NCBI GenBank assembly: GCA_963675135.1
Contig: CAVLYN010000138.1
Span: forward strand, 1-64,000
Direction: 5' to 3'
Length of the DNA stretch: 64,000 bases
Origin: Galeopsis tetrahit
Lineage: Eukaryota; Streptophyta; Magnoliopsida; Lamiales; Lamiaceae
A program made the translations under genes and the position numbers. Positions 53,860 through 64,000 of this stretch are shown one piece after another (position 1 is the first letter of the stretch; every line of letters begins with the position of its first letter). Below the pieces are notes generated by a model, which was not told the DNA's origin, ran no database searches, and saw only the letters and a list, made by a program, of their open reading frames with translations.

Positions 53860-55185
53860 ATGGCTTCCTCCTCCTCCTCCCTATTTCCGCCGTCAATAAT
53901 GTTTTCCTCTTCCCTATTTCCTCCGCCGCCGCCGGCAATAAGAATACCAATGCTTTCCTCCTCATTATCTTCTTCAATTGTGTTTCGATCTTCCATTCGA
54001 AATTGTAATCTCTTGGACAATCCCACGACGGTTTCCGATGATCGATCAGCACCTTGGCTAATGCTGCCACCAAACCCGGTTGGTGGTGACATGATATACA
54101 ACTTCTACAACCTTGCAAAGAAGAAAGTTATTGATTTTAAGGCCAACGAAAAAGCAGAGGAGTGGGGTGAAACAGAGGTTGTGGGATCGTCACATGGATA
54201 TCTTGCTTTGTTCCACAAGCGTACTCACCATTTGTTTCTGTATAATCCTATCTCCGGCCACCGCATTGCCCTCCCCTCCGTCCACACTCTATCCCTCAAC
54301 GATATCGGGTTGGGCCCGCTCGACATGCGTGTAACCAAGGTCGTCGTCTCGGACGACCAAAGCCGCGCCATGATGATATTTGGCCCAGCAGACCGACTCG
54401 CCTTCTGCTGCCCCAGGCACAGTACCGAGTGGACTCCACTCGGCACCCTTTTCTACAAAACACACGACTCGACATACAATGAGTATTTGCAAGCAAGGGC
54501 TTATCGTGATATAGTGTATTCCAAGAGAAACAAAGTCTTGAACTGTTACACAGACTATTCCATGCAAGAGATGGAGGAGTGGGACCTTCGTCTCTCTCGC
54601 CCCGGGAAAGAAGTTAACTTTCCCTACGATCTATGGTTCAAATCACAACCTTCTTGGTTTCATGATATCCCGAATTCGAAGAAAGTGTGTTACGTTGTAT
54701 CCGCCGAGGGAAAGCATTCCGATCAGCTTTATATAGTGAATCGCTACATAAAGGATCGAGAAGCTTACATTGAAGAAATGAGCTCCAAAGATGGGAGTAG
54801 TTGGGATGATAAGAGGGATTGGGGTGATAGGTACCCTCACAAGACTATTGGCTTCTCGGTTTATAAACTTACTCGAGTGGGGCGTAAAACGCTCCAAGTC
54901 GACTACATGGATGGGTCCGTCGATAACTTAATCATGTTTCTCGGGAGGAACCACTCGTTCGCATTACCGGCCCAAGACTATCCTGAATTGAAACCCGATT
55001 CCATTTATTTTACGGACAACCCTAGTCACACTCCACTCGATTGGCAAACCTATGGCGCCCATGACACTGGCATTTACTGTTATAATGACAAAACATTCTT
55101 GCCTCTCGAATATCCTTATGATAATGTTTCAAGCATAAAAGGAATTGTGTCACCACCGATTTGGTTCACTCCTTCCCAAGAATAG
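53860..55185 (+). CDS. DUF295 domain protein (441 aa)
   Basis: The ATG at 53860 begins a long Ser/Pro-rich leader (MASSSSSLFPPSIMFSSS) likely to be a transit peptide. WLMLPP is near residue 66, then MIYNFYNLAKKK, GSSHGYLALF, VTKVVVSDDQ, DRLAFCCP, and the DUF295 block FLGRNHSFALPAQDYPE and LKPDSIYFTD near residues 360-395; it ends IWFTPSQE. The last third is almost identical to the gene at 23021, whereas the leader is diverged. It carries ~25 residues (after NRYIKDR, rich in Asp/Ser/Trp) missing from the other copy. The ORF is intact and probably functional; biochemical role unknown. Confidence 0.9.
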   Translation: MASSSSSLFPPSIMFSSSLFPPPPPAIRIPMLSSSLSSSIVFRSSIRNCNLLDNPTTVSDDRSAPWLMLPPNPVGGDMIYNFYNLAKKKVIDFKANEKAEEWGETEVVGSSHGYLALFHKRTHHLFLYNPISGHRIALPSVHTLSLNDIGLGPLDMRVTKVVVSDDQSRAMMIFGPADRLAFCCPRHSTEWTPLGTLFYKTHDSTYNEYLQARAYRDIVYSKRNKVLNCYTDYSMQEMEEWDLRLSRPGKEVNFPYDLWFKSQPSWFHDIPNSKKVCYVVSAEGKHSDQLYIVNRYIKDREAYIEEMSSKDGSSWDDKRDWGDRYPHKTIGFSVYKLTRVGRKTLQVDYMDGSVDNLIMFLGRNHSFALPAQDYPELKPDSIYFTDNPSHTPLDWQTYGAHDTGIYCYNDKTFLPLEYPYDNVSSIKGIVSPPIWFTPSQE

Positions 55186-55626
55186 TTTAGTTTGATTTGA
55201 TTTGATTTTCTATATTATGTTTTATGATATGATAATGCTGCATTATTTTTTTCTTAAAACTAGTTGTTCCCAACTATATTTTCCTAAATTTGTTGTGTTT
55301 TAATCTATCACAATAGCTAGTTGATCACTTTGCTAACGGGTTACAACTAGCTATTGAAATCCCAACTATTGCTTTAGTATGCTAGCTACTACTCGTTCTT
55401 TATTCTTTAATGCTTTTCCTGATAATGTGTAATGTGGTTTGGGGTACTTCTCATATCCTTTCTTCTTAGTATATACCTTTCACTCATTACTCAATGAATC
55501 ATAACTTTTAGACACATGTTTTAATGTATGAATTGTTTATTATAGTGTTAAAGATTGTAGAAAACCATTTTACTTGCTTTTAAATGGCATAAAATTTTGT
55601 TTTTAACACTGTTGCCGACCTCTCAG
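55186..55626. other. 3' flank of the DUF295 gene
   Basis: Shares blocks with 24200-24400 (TTTTATGATATGATA, AGTTGATCACTTTG, GGTTTGGGGTACTTCTCAT), interrupted by extra bases. Confidence 0.6.
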
Positions 55627-55798
55627 GTTTATTTGCGACTTTTGTTGTACTCAATAGCAATCCTCTACCACATTTGCTCTAGCTTCTGATAATTTCCAAT
55701 CATTGAATCTGTGCTAATATTGATCCAACACTCTGTTAGCAATTCATTCTCTTCATCTGTGTATGTTGTCGACAACTTCTCATCAGATTTCGACACAC
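55627..55798 (-). pseudogene. Myb/SANT-like (Harbinger-associated type) protein fragment
   Basis: Minus-strand reading gives YTDEENELLTECWINIST, then DSMIGNYQK, a stop after EQMW, and RIAIEYNKSR. This wording is that of the Myb/SANT-like proteins encoded by plant PIF/Harbinger transposons and their host relatives. Only about 55 codons remain. Confidence 0.55.
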
Positions 55799-55849
55799 TA
55801 TAATGAACATTTGTTTTTTGTTAGAAATAATTAAAATTACAAAAATGAA

Positions 55850-56653
55850 CGTTTGAGTGAGTATTTGAGTGTACGGAAAATGGCTATCTCTATTAGATGA
55901 CTTGATCAGCTGATTCACTAGTCTAGAACTTGCTAGTCTACTAATATAGTCAGCTGACAAAGAAGCGTGTGTAATTGTAGTGTGCCAATTTGAAAGATTA
56001 TACGCGTCTATTACTTATGAAAAACCTTTGACTATAATTTTATGCATGATCAGCTGATACAAATGACTTGTTAAAACAGACCGAACTCTTAATTTCGGTA
56101 CCATATTTTTCTCCATAATATGTTTTCGGACTCAGAACGACGAGCCCGTCAAGAGTCATTGCTTTGCCATGTCTATCGAGTAAATAAGAGCGTATCAGCT
56201 GATACAAAAACCTTCTTTAAAACTATGTTATGTAGAATGTAAATATGCATGCTAAAAAAATAAATAACACAGTTATTTATAGTGGTTCGGCCTCCAGACC
56301 TACATCCACTCTCACGACTCAATCGTGATATTAATTCCTTCATCGAAGGTCCTTGTTAACTTTAACGTCCCAAGAGAAGACGTCTTGCTAATTTGTAATC
56401 CCAAGAGAAGACTTTTGATCAAGATACACATCATATCTTTCAGTGTATACAAATCTACTTATTATCAGGAGAACAAGTACTCTTACAGTGGTGGTTTTTG
56501 TTACTACTTTGTGTATCACTCAACCTAACTTCTAAGGGTTTAGAGTAGAAGGTGGGTTTCGTGGATGGACTAAGTTTGAGAATTTTCCTTACAAACTGTT
56601 TTAGCCTTATGCTAAGATTGAGAAATTCTCTTCTAAGCTTTGGATATGTATAT
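55850..56653 (-). mobile_element. Fragment of a SIRE-like Copia LTR
   Basis: The minus-strand text AGTGGATGTAGG...CGAACCACTATAAAT (about 56275-56310) matches the equivalent part of the LTR at 56654-57963 (GAGTGGATGTAGAC...CGAACCACTATAAAT), in the opposite orientation. Several CAGCTGAT repeats occur (55907-56215). Ends were not found; the plus-strand Copia element follows directly. Confidence 0.5.
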
Positions 56654-57963
56654 TGTTGGGATATGAATCCTAGAACAAGTCCTAATTGGTGATTAAAAAG
56701 ATAATGATGAAGTTTTGATAAGCCAAAAGTAGTTTGAATATTTTCTAAGTGTTGACTGATCTAGTCTAGTTATGAAGTCATCTTGAGCAGATCAGTAGAG
56801 TTCACAAGACAAGTACTGAGTTTCACAAGTAATAAGTTCACAAAGACAAGTACTTATAATATGTTGATACTTTGTATAAGTGTTAGGATTTATACTGAGC
56901 TATATTAAAAGTTGTATAGAAGCTCATGTTTTACGATTTATATTTGTATATTTGATGTATAGATTCGTAAGTTGACTAAGCTATGTTATAAAACTTAATG
57001 TAATGTAATGTAATAGTCTTGTTAGGATTAGATGCTAGGACTAGATTAGTTCTATGTTGAAATCTACAGAAGATGTCTACTGCACAAGACAAGTAGAAGA
57101 CGAAGTCTACTACTGAAGGACAAGACAAGTGCGCAAGACAACAAGACAGGTCAACAAGAAGACTGAAGTTAGGTACAAAAACGCGTATTGAAGATAAGGA
57201 TTGAAGAGTTAGTTAGAAATAACTAATTAACAAACAAAGAAACGCGTGGATGGATAAGTATGGAAGTTGCAAGTTAGTTTTCAAGAAAAGTTGGTTACAA
57301 CTGACAAGTTCTTGAATTCAGAAGTCTATAAATACTTCAAGGTATTCATCAATTCAAAACGACAGAACAACTGCAAAATCCACATACTGAAGCATTTTGA
57401 AGAAATCACTCACAGAGTTGAAGTTCAGAAAGCAAGTCTGCAAGACAAGTGAAGATCAATGAAGACTGCTACTGAATAGAGAAGTTTTACTTTTTGTTTT
57501 TATCAAGTTGCTAGATACTTGTAAATCTCTAGTTAGATCGAAGAGGCACTTGGTAGTGTTTTCGAGAAGATCTAAGTCTTATTTCTTGGGACTTAAAGCT
57601 ACAAGAACACATTACTCCATTGGACGAGTTAATAAGAATTTCACATCTGGGTTTGTGAGAGTGGATGTAGACAAGTTGTCGAACCACTATAAATCTCGTG
57701 TTTGATTTACTTTACTGTTTTGTTTGTTGTTTAATTGATTAAGTATAAGATTAATTGAATTACATATCTGAACAAGACTAGTTGAGTATACATAGAACAA
57801 AGTTCTCGAAATAAGTTGAGTATAAACTAGAATTGGGCTCATTGGTATATTCTGATTTCCGCATTGTACTTTGATATATCGAAAGATTTTTGAAAAGTCT
57901 ATTCACCCCCCTCTAGACATTTTCACTAGCTTACTCGTTATTAAACTCAACTTGGGACCTACA
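56654..57963 (+). repeat. 5' LTR of the SIRE-like element
   Basis: Bounded by TGTTGGGATATG and GGGACCTACA, with a CACCCCCCTCTAGACA tract near the 3' end that is usual in SIRE-type LTRs. The other LTR is outside the window, so identity cannot be measured. Confidence 0.8.
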
Positions 57964-57965
57964 AG

Positions 57966-57976
57966 TGGTATCAGAG
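57966..57976 (+). other. Primer-binding site for initiator tRNA-Met
   Basis: TGGTATCAGAG, two bases after the LTR. Confidence 0.88.
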
Positions 57977-58131
57977 TAGTAGTTTACGAACTGCTGTTTC
58001 TTGATAACCGACTTAAGACTTGGGTGAAGTCTTGGTCCGTGACTGTACGTGCTCTTACGTGTCCTTTATCGCTGTACTTGGAAATATCTGTTTCTTGATA
58101 CTATACTGTGTTATACGTATTTTCTTGAATC

Positions 58132-60828
58132 ATGTCGCTCGAAATTAGTGCTAACAAGTTACCTAAGTTCCAGGTTCAGGACTATGACTATTGGAAGCTG
58201 AGGATGGAAGCCATCTTCAGTTCCACTCACGACTTAATGATCTCCGTCATCACTAAAGGTCCAATCGTGACCATGATCCCCAATACTGCTGCCCTCGACA
58301 AGGACAAACCCGTGGGCACTCTCGTCAAGAAACCAAGGTCAGAACTAACCTCAGAAGAAATGAGGCAGAATAATTTGGATAGCTTGGCCAAGAATTACAT
58401 CTTACACACTCTTCCTAACGAGTATCTAGGAAAAGTGTTAAAATGTAAAACTGCTAAAAAAATGTGGGATCGCTTAGCTATCATTTGTGAAGGGACATCC
58501 TTAATCAAAGAAAACAAGCTTTCCACAGCAGTCCAAAGATTTGAATCATTTCATATGAAAGCTGGTGAAACAATCGACCAGCTGGATACTCGTTTTACTA
58601 AGATCATGAATGACTTGGAAGTCCTTGGTAAATCATATACTCCACGTGAAATCAATCTTAGGATTCTTAAAAGCCTTGATAGTCGATGGAAAATGGTAAA
58701 AATGCTTGTTAAGAATACCCAAGATATAGACGTGTGGACTGCAGAGACCATGTTTCAAACTCTAAAGGCCCATGAGTTTGATTTAGACGAAGATGAACCA
58801 ATAGCAAGTAGTGACAGAGAACATGCTGTATCTAAGAACGTTGCTTTTAAGTCTAGTTCGTCTAAGGTAGATAGGTCAAAGTCTAAGACTAGGTCTGCTT
58901 CTGTGAAAGACGAGTTAGATACTGATCTTAGTCTGAAGGATCAGGTAAGCCTCATGGTTAGAAAGTTTGATAGGCTGAATAAACGTTTCGGAAGATATAA
59001 GAAGTTCTATAGAGATCATAGAGGGTCTGCTTCTAAGAACTCGTTTGAGACCAGACGAGATCGAAACTCGTCCGAAAGGAGAGACGAAGTCTCGAAAGGT
59101 AATAGACAAGATAGAGAGTCCGATGGTAGGAAGATTACTCGTTCTGATAGACGTGATAAACGAAGGAATAACTCTCCTACTAAAAAGGCTACTAATGATC
59201 TCCTGTGCTATAACTGTGAGAAACCAGGTCACTACATATACGAATGTCCAGACCTGAGCACTGATGATCGAGAAGAACGCAAAGCACGAAGGGAAAGAAG
59301 ATACAACCGTGGCAAGAAGGCAATGATGGCCAATGATGACTCTGATTCTGATTTAGACGAGTTGCCATCGTCCTCATCTAGCTACCCGTTTGATCCAGAT
59401 CACGATGAAGCTTTCATAGTAGATGATGGTCTACGCTGCATGGCTAAAATCGACCAAGAGGTATCAACTGCTACTTCCTTTCAATCTTGTGATGAATCGG
59501 ACTCTGATGAAAGTGATACTGCCAGTAGCAAAGTAGGGAGTAGCCTTCAGCACTCTACTAGTGCAGTTGAAGACGACCTCCTACTCGCTAACCAGGCATT
59601 CATTGAAGTCAGCGACGAGAACATTGCATTAAAACAGGAAATCATTGATCTTAAGGAAGCTCAGTCTAAAGTAGATCCTAATGTAACAGTCCTAAATGAA
59701 CGCTTGACTGAAGAGTTAAGTCAACTCAAAGAAAAGTGTGCATTGACAGACAAGTTATATCAAGACCTACTTAAGACACATGCAACTGAAAAAAATGAAT
59801 TCAATGTTTTAAAAAATAAGTGCAAAAAGCTTGAAGAACGTAATAAGTTCTTAGAAACCGAGGTTGTCACTCTAGACCTTAAACTTACTGACCTGGTTAA
59901 CTCCTCTAAGGCTAACCTTGAATTGTCAGATAGGTATAGGGCTCCTGCTGACAAGACAGGCATATGTGCTAAGTCACCTAGCTCGTCTACTCGAGTCCCT
60001 AAGAACCCTACTATTTTCATCTCAAGCTCTTTGACTAATGATAAAGGAAAAGGACCAATGATATACGATATTGGAACTCCATCTGAAGGCACTGTACCCA
60101 AACAGACTCAAGTTAACATTCCAATTACCAATGGAGGTAAAAAGAATGTTAACAACAAGGCTGTTCCGTTTAAGACTAGTCAACAAAGGACTAGAAATCG
60201 TGGACGACCTAATCAGGTCAGATACAAGGACTGGTATCCTGAGGAGATAAGTACTAGACAAGTACAAACTAGATGGAAAGAGCCTAGACCTCCTTTCATA
60301 AGGCAGTCTCAGCTCTACTCGTCTAGGCCTAGGAATGTGGCTCCAAAATATCATATTCAACCCGTCTTATATCCTCCGCCTGAATCGTATGATATCGAAG
60401 GAGAAGAAAGACCTAAACATGTCTATAAACCGTATGGCCCCAATGCATACAAGCCCTACTCTGACTATCACAGACCGGTGCCTACTCAAGTAGAGGTTAA
60501 GTCAAAAGGCTACCTCAGACGAGTAGACCCAAGAACTGCTGATAGGCTAGACAAGGACAACAGGGTCTTATTTTGCAACAAATATGGTCGAAAGTTTAGA
60601 AGATCAAACTTGTTCAGGACTCCAATGTACATTTGGATTCCATTGAACTCGACTAACCCCCAGGACCCCAATAAACAAGGAGGGTACCTAAATTATGGAA
60701 TATCATCTAATGCAGGATCGACTCGATCTATACAAGAAAGGTGGCTCAATAGGAGAAACTTGGTACATAGACATTGGTTGTTCGCACCACATGACTGGTA
60801 CCAAGGTACTTCTATCAAGCTACTATGA
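58132..60828 (+). CDS. SIRE-like Copia gag (up to 898 aa)
   Basis: ATG at 58132 (MSLEISANKLPKFQVQDY) starts the gag; the capsid-like domain covers about residues 15-220 (YDYWKLRMEAIF, ETIDQLDTRFTKIMNDLEVL). A basic Arg/Lys/Ser region follows, a CCHC knuckle (CYNCEKPGHYIYEC) is near residue 360, an acidic Ser-rich stretch comes after, then a coiled coil at about 480-610 and a basic, Pro-rich tail. The last ~45 codons overlap the pol frame and probably do not belong to gag. The gag is intact. Confidence 0.85.
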   Translation: MSLEISANKLPKFQVQDYDYWKLRMEAIFSSTHDLMISVITKGPIVTMIPNTAALDKDKPVGTLVKKPRSELTSEEMRQNNLDSLAKNYILHTLPNEYLGKVLKCKTAKKMWDRLAIICEGTSLIKENKLSTAVQRFESFHMKAGETIDQLDTRFTKIMNDLEVLGKSYTPREINLRILKSLDSRWKMVKMLVKNTQDIDVWTAETMFQTLKAHEFDLDEDEPIASSDREHAVSKNVAFKSSSSKVDRSKSKTRSASVKDELDTDLSLKDQVSLMVRKFDRLNKRFGRYKKFYRDHRGSASKNSFETRRDRNSSERRDEVSKGNRQDRESDGRKITRSDRRDKRRNNSPTKKATNDLLCYNCEKPGHYIYECPDLSTDDREERKARRERRYNRGKKAMMANDDSDSDLDELPSSSSSYPFDPDHDEAFIVDDGLRCMAKIDQEVSTATSFQSCDESDSDESDTASSKVGSSLQHSTSAVEDDLLLANQAFIEVSDENIALKQEIIDLKEAQSKVDPNVTVLNERLTEELSQLKEKCALTDKLYQDLLKTHATEKNEFNVLKNKCKKLEERNKFLETEVVTLDLKLTDLVNSSKANLELSDRYRAPADKTGICAKSPSSSTRVPKNPTIFISSSLTNDKGKGPMIYDIGTPSEGTVPKQTQVNIPITNGGKKNVNNKAVPFKTSQQRTRNRGRPNQVRYKDWYPEEISTRQVQTRWKEPRPPFIRQSQLYSSRPRNVAPKYHIQPVLYPPPESYDIEGEERPKHVYKPYGPNAYKPYSDYHRPVPTQVEVKSKGYLRRVDPRTADRLDKDNRVLFCNKYGRKFRRSNLFRTPMYIWIPLNSTNPQDPNKQGGYLNYGISSNAGSTRSIQERWLNRRNLVHRHWLFAPHDWYQGTSIKLL

Positions 60829-63049
60829 GCAAGAAGGACCAAAGGTTATATTAGGTGATAGCTCTACAGCCATCACAAAAGGCTTTGGTTATATCCGAAA
60901 TGGCGACGTAGAGATACAAGACGTATCTTACGTAGAAGGTTTGAAATATAATCTACTATCTGTTTCACAATTTTGTGATCGAGGTTACAAAGTGCAGTTC
61001 AAAAGTCAAAAGTGCGAAATCATAGACAAGAGGACTTATACCATACTACTCGTCGGCATAAGACAAGGTAGTGTGTACATTGTGAATTGGAAAAGTTGTC
61101 CGCGGGACACTTGCCTTCTTACTAAGACACCCAAAGAGATCAGTTGGCTTTGGCATAGACGCCTTTGCCACATGAACTTTAAGGTGATTAATAAGATTGC
61201 AAGAGATTACCTTGTTGAAGGTATACCCAACGAAATCTATTTCAAATCACATGTATGCGATGCCTGTCAAAAAGGTAAACAGGTAAAGGGTTCCTTTAAA
61301 TCTATTCCAACCCTCTCAACAAGTAGAGTTCTTGAACTTCTACATATGGACTTACATGGCCCAATTACTCCTCCAACTTTGAACGGTAGAAGGTACACAC
61401 TTGTTGTGGTAGACGACTATTCTAAGTTCACTTGGGTAGTCTTCTTACACAAGAAGAGTGATACACAAACACTCCTACCTGATCTGTTGAAGAAGATACA
61501 AGTTGAGAAGAATCAGTCCATTGTCAAGATCCGTAGTGACAAGGGTACTGAATTCATTAACTGCTATATTAAAGAATTTTGTTCTAAGCGTGGCATCCAG
61601 CACCTTATTAGTGCAGCAAGGACACCACAACAAAATGGAGTAGCAGAACGAAGGAACAGAACTCTTAAGGAGGCCTGCAGGACCATGCTGACAGAGTATA
61701 ATACTCCTCAGAAGTTTTGGGCAGAAGCGATCAATACTGCATGCCATTCCCAAAACAGAAGTGCTATCAATAAAGCACTAGGTAAGACGCCCTATGAGGT
61801 ATGGAAAGGTCGAAAACCCAGAATTTCATATTTCCATATATTTGGTTGTAAGTGTTTTATCCATAACAATGGGAAAAGCAAGTTGAATGCATTCGATGCT
61901 AAAGCAGACGAGGGGATATTCTTAGGGTACTCCTCGACTAGCAAAGCATTCAGAGTGTTCAACTACTCTACCCTATGTGTGGAAGAAACACCACATGTAG
62001 TTTTCGATGAATCCCTACAGGACTCGTCTGCCGACCAGATCAGTAAGAAGGTAACTGATCTATCGATCCAAACTGACCAAGAATCAGAAGTTTATGAATC
62101 TGTTCAAGCCTATAACCCGTTCATGAAAGCTCTCGAGTCTGATGATCAGGAGAAGGTAAGTGCTCAAGGTAAATCTACTAGACCAGTTGACATGCCCGAA
62201 CTAGTCGACTCGTCTACTCCTACTAAATTTTCTGATGTAAATGATATTGAAATGCATGATGCTATAGTTGATCTAGATGATGATACTATGCATACTAAGA
62301 CTAGAAAAACATGGAAATCTGCTCATGATACTGAAAATATCATTGATGACTCTACTGTTGGTGTAAAGACTAGACGACAACTCTTTGAGTCACAAGAACA
62401 ACCTAGTCCATCTTTGTTTTGCTGGTGTTGTTTCCTCTCATCTATCGAGCCTAAAACCATCAAAGAGGCATTGGCTGATAGTAATTGGATCATCACTATG
62501 CAAGACGAGTTGAACCAATTTGTTCGAAATGACGTCTGGGAACTTGTCGATAGGCCTAAACATCATAATGTAGTTGGCACTCGATGGATTTTCAAAAACA
62601 AGAAAGATGAGAATGATGTAGTCGTTAGGAATAAGGCTAGACTAGTAGCCCAAGGCTATTCACAAGCTGAAGGCATAGATTATGATGAAACATATGCTCC
62701 TGTTGCTAGACTAGAAGCCATTCGATTGTTCCTTGCATATGCTGCTTATATGAAATTTACCGTATATCAAATGGATGTCAAAAGTGCATTTCTTAACGGT
62801 ATTCTTGCGGAAGAAGTGTATGTTGAACAACCTCCAGGTTTCGAAGTCAAAGGCAACCAGGTGTACAGATTAAAGAAGGCCTTATATGGACTAAAACAAG
62901 CTCCAAGAGCATGGTATGATACACTCTCTCTCTTTCTGTTAGAAAATGGTTTTACTAAGGGCAAGGTCGATAGAACCTTGCTCAGAAGACAAGAAGGGAA
63001 AGACATTTTACTCGTCCAAATTTACGTAGATGACATCATCTTTGGATCA
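60695..63049 (+). pseudogene. SIRE-like Copia pol: protease, integrase, RT (truncated by insertion)
   Basis: This frame is +1 relative to gag. The protease box reads YIDIGCSHHMTG: the usual D-S-G is D-I-G, so the catalytic motif has lost its Ser/Thr. Integrase HHCC (WHRRLCHMNF ... CDACQKGKQ) and core (MDLHGPITPP, VVVDDYSKF, RSDKGTEF) follow; RT has ARLVAQGYSQAEGIDYDET and QMDVKSAFLNG and reaches YVDDIIFGS before the inserted LTR begins. The last codons of the open frame (63050-63061) belong to that LTR. Confidence 0.85.
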
Positions 63050-64000
63050 TGTTGGTCCTGAAAGGAGTATATAACAAGTGTATTGGGAGGGGGGGGGGGA
63101 ATACACTTGTATGCAAATTCTTTTCAAACTTGATCAAACCAGAGATCAGCAAGGTTGTCTTGGACAACTCTGCTGAAGAAGATTAACTCTGTAAAGATAA
63201 TCAAACTACTAAGTACTCTTGAGTACTTAGTTGAATAACTATATAATGGAGTTGTATGTGCGGAATAGTGGTTGGCCCTTTAAGTTTAGACTCCTTTAGT
63301 TTATGAAATCACTTAGTCAATTCAATGCAATCCAGTTTAGTTTCAGGGAACTTGTCCAATACAGTTTTTGCACAGTCTTAGTATATAGGTTCTTTGAAAG
63401 ACCAGTTTTGTGTGCAGTGTTGAATGTATGAAAGCATTTGAAAAGTAAATCAACACAAGAGTTTATAGTGGTTCAGAGGCTCAAGCTCCTACATCCACTT
63501 TCCCTGATTGAACAGGATAATTCCTTCACTCTTGGAATTAACTTTTTTTATAGTGCCAAGGTGCACTTGATCAAGAACACCACTCCTTGGTGAATTGATC
63601 CCTAGGATGTCTAGAGTCCTAGTACCCTCTTCTCAACTCAGAACTGAACTGTTCTTCTCTCAACAGTCAGCTCCTACCACTTCTACTACTACAACCTTCT
63701 CACTTTCTCACTTGAAATGGGTAAGGGTTGAAGTAAGGTTCCAACTAATGAGATATCCTTTACAATGAAGATCAGTGTATAAGGATTAGGATATCTCTCT
63801 AAGCTTTGTATGGATATACAGTAAGTTCAGCTTAGAAGAAGTGTTTGAAGACTAAGATAGTCTCTCTGAAAGCTTTGAAAGCACTTGATTTCTTGTAGGA
63901 TAGTTGGCTTGGTAGTTGGTGCTTCAAATGGTCTTCACACTTCGGTATTTATAGACAAATTTGAGGATTTTCCCGTTGGAGAGGCAGCCCCAAATTGCTA
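63050..64000 (-). mobile_element. LTR of a Copia element nested in the SIRE-like element
   Basis: TGTTGGTCCTGAAAGG onward matches the solo LTR at 37912-39641 closely over the whole visible 950 bases, including the G-run and the TACATCCACTTTCCCTGATT block. The rest of the element is off the window. The left flank GATCA should be repeated at the far side if the insertion is simple. Orientation is inferred as for the solo LTR. Confidence 0.85.

Larger units (their letters stand above)
56654..63049 (+). mobile_element. SIRE-like Copia element, interrupted in its RT
   Basis: A 1,310-bp LTR (56654-57963) begins TGTTGGG and ends CCTACA; PBS TGGTATCAGAG is at 57966-57976. Gag and pol follow. At 63050 the pol sequence stops in the middle of RT, immediately after the YVDDIIFGS codons, where the LTR of another element starts. 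A very long gag with a coiled coil is typical of the SIRE/Maximus lineage. The remaining RT, RNase H and 3' LTR should lie beyond the window. Confidence 0.85.

Noticed and set aside
58551..60360. Minus-strand ORFs in the SIRE-like gag
   Set aside because: Shadows of the gag frame with no recognisable content.

Overview
This is a window of a plant nuclear genome, most likely a eudicot. The evidence is spliced host genes with GT/AG introns, a PPR protein that resembles Arabidopsis At3g13770, plant-specific DUF295 genes, and a heavy load of plant LTR retrotransposons (Ty1/Copia and Ty3/Gypsy Tat type), CACTA elements and MITEs. I cannot name the species. No rRNA, tRNA, CRISPR or bacterial-type features were seen.

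Layout. 1-8.5 kb: two related non-autonomous CACTA elements in opposite orientation, with a retrotransposon LTR end nested in the first and a 1.6-kb solo LTR between them. 8.6-10.8 kb: a 42-bp perfect palindrome, a small frameshifted coding region and two MITE-like elements. 10.8-15.8 kb: a very young, complete Copia element (5-bp TSD; 227-bp LTRs with one difference seen) carrying one nonsense codon and one frameshift. 16.9-18.6 kb: a 3' LINE fragment, then a 5'-truncated bHLH transcription factor pseudogene. 19.3-21.3 kb: a two-exon PPR gene whose DYW domain has been destroyed. 21.5-24.2 kb: a divergent pair of DUF295 genes (the minus-strand one has an internal stop). 24.5-37.2 kb: two Tat-lineage Gypsy copies facing tail to tail, forming a ~12.7-kb inverted repeat around a 102-bp loop. 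37.9-39.6 kb: a Copia solo LTR inserted beside the 3' end of a chromovirus-type Gypsy fragment. 40-44 kb: AT-rich DNA, a Stowaway MITE, a decayed spliced gene and a Mutator-type MITE. 44.3-52.0 kb: a complete, young Copia element inserted into a Stowaway-like MITE. 52.2-55.2 kb: another Mutator-type MITE, a stub of the minus-strand DUF295 gene, a Tourist MITE and a third DUF295 gene. 55.6-64 kb: a Myb/SANT-like fragment, an LTR fragment, and a SIRE-like Copia element whose reverse transcriptase is interrupted by another LTR element that runs off the window.

How it fits together. The host backbone is short: bHLH remnant, PPR gene, and a DUF295 divergent pair that was duplicated. The two copies of the pair (21.5-24.3 kb and 53.0-55.3 kb) are now separated by nearly 29 kb, almost all of it mobile DNA. 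Target-site duplications, nested order and the paralogous empty sites let the insertion history be read. Most transposon ORFs carry stops, so the only host genes that could still be functional are two intact DUF295 ORFs and perhaps a shortened PPR protein.
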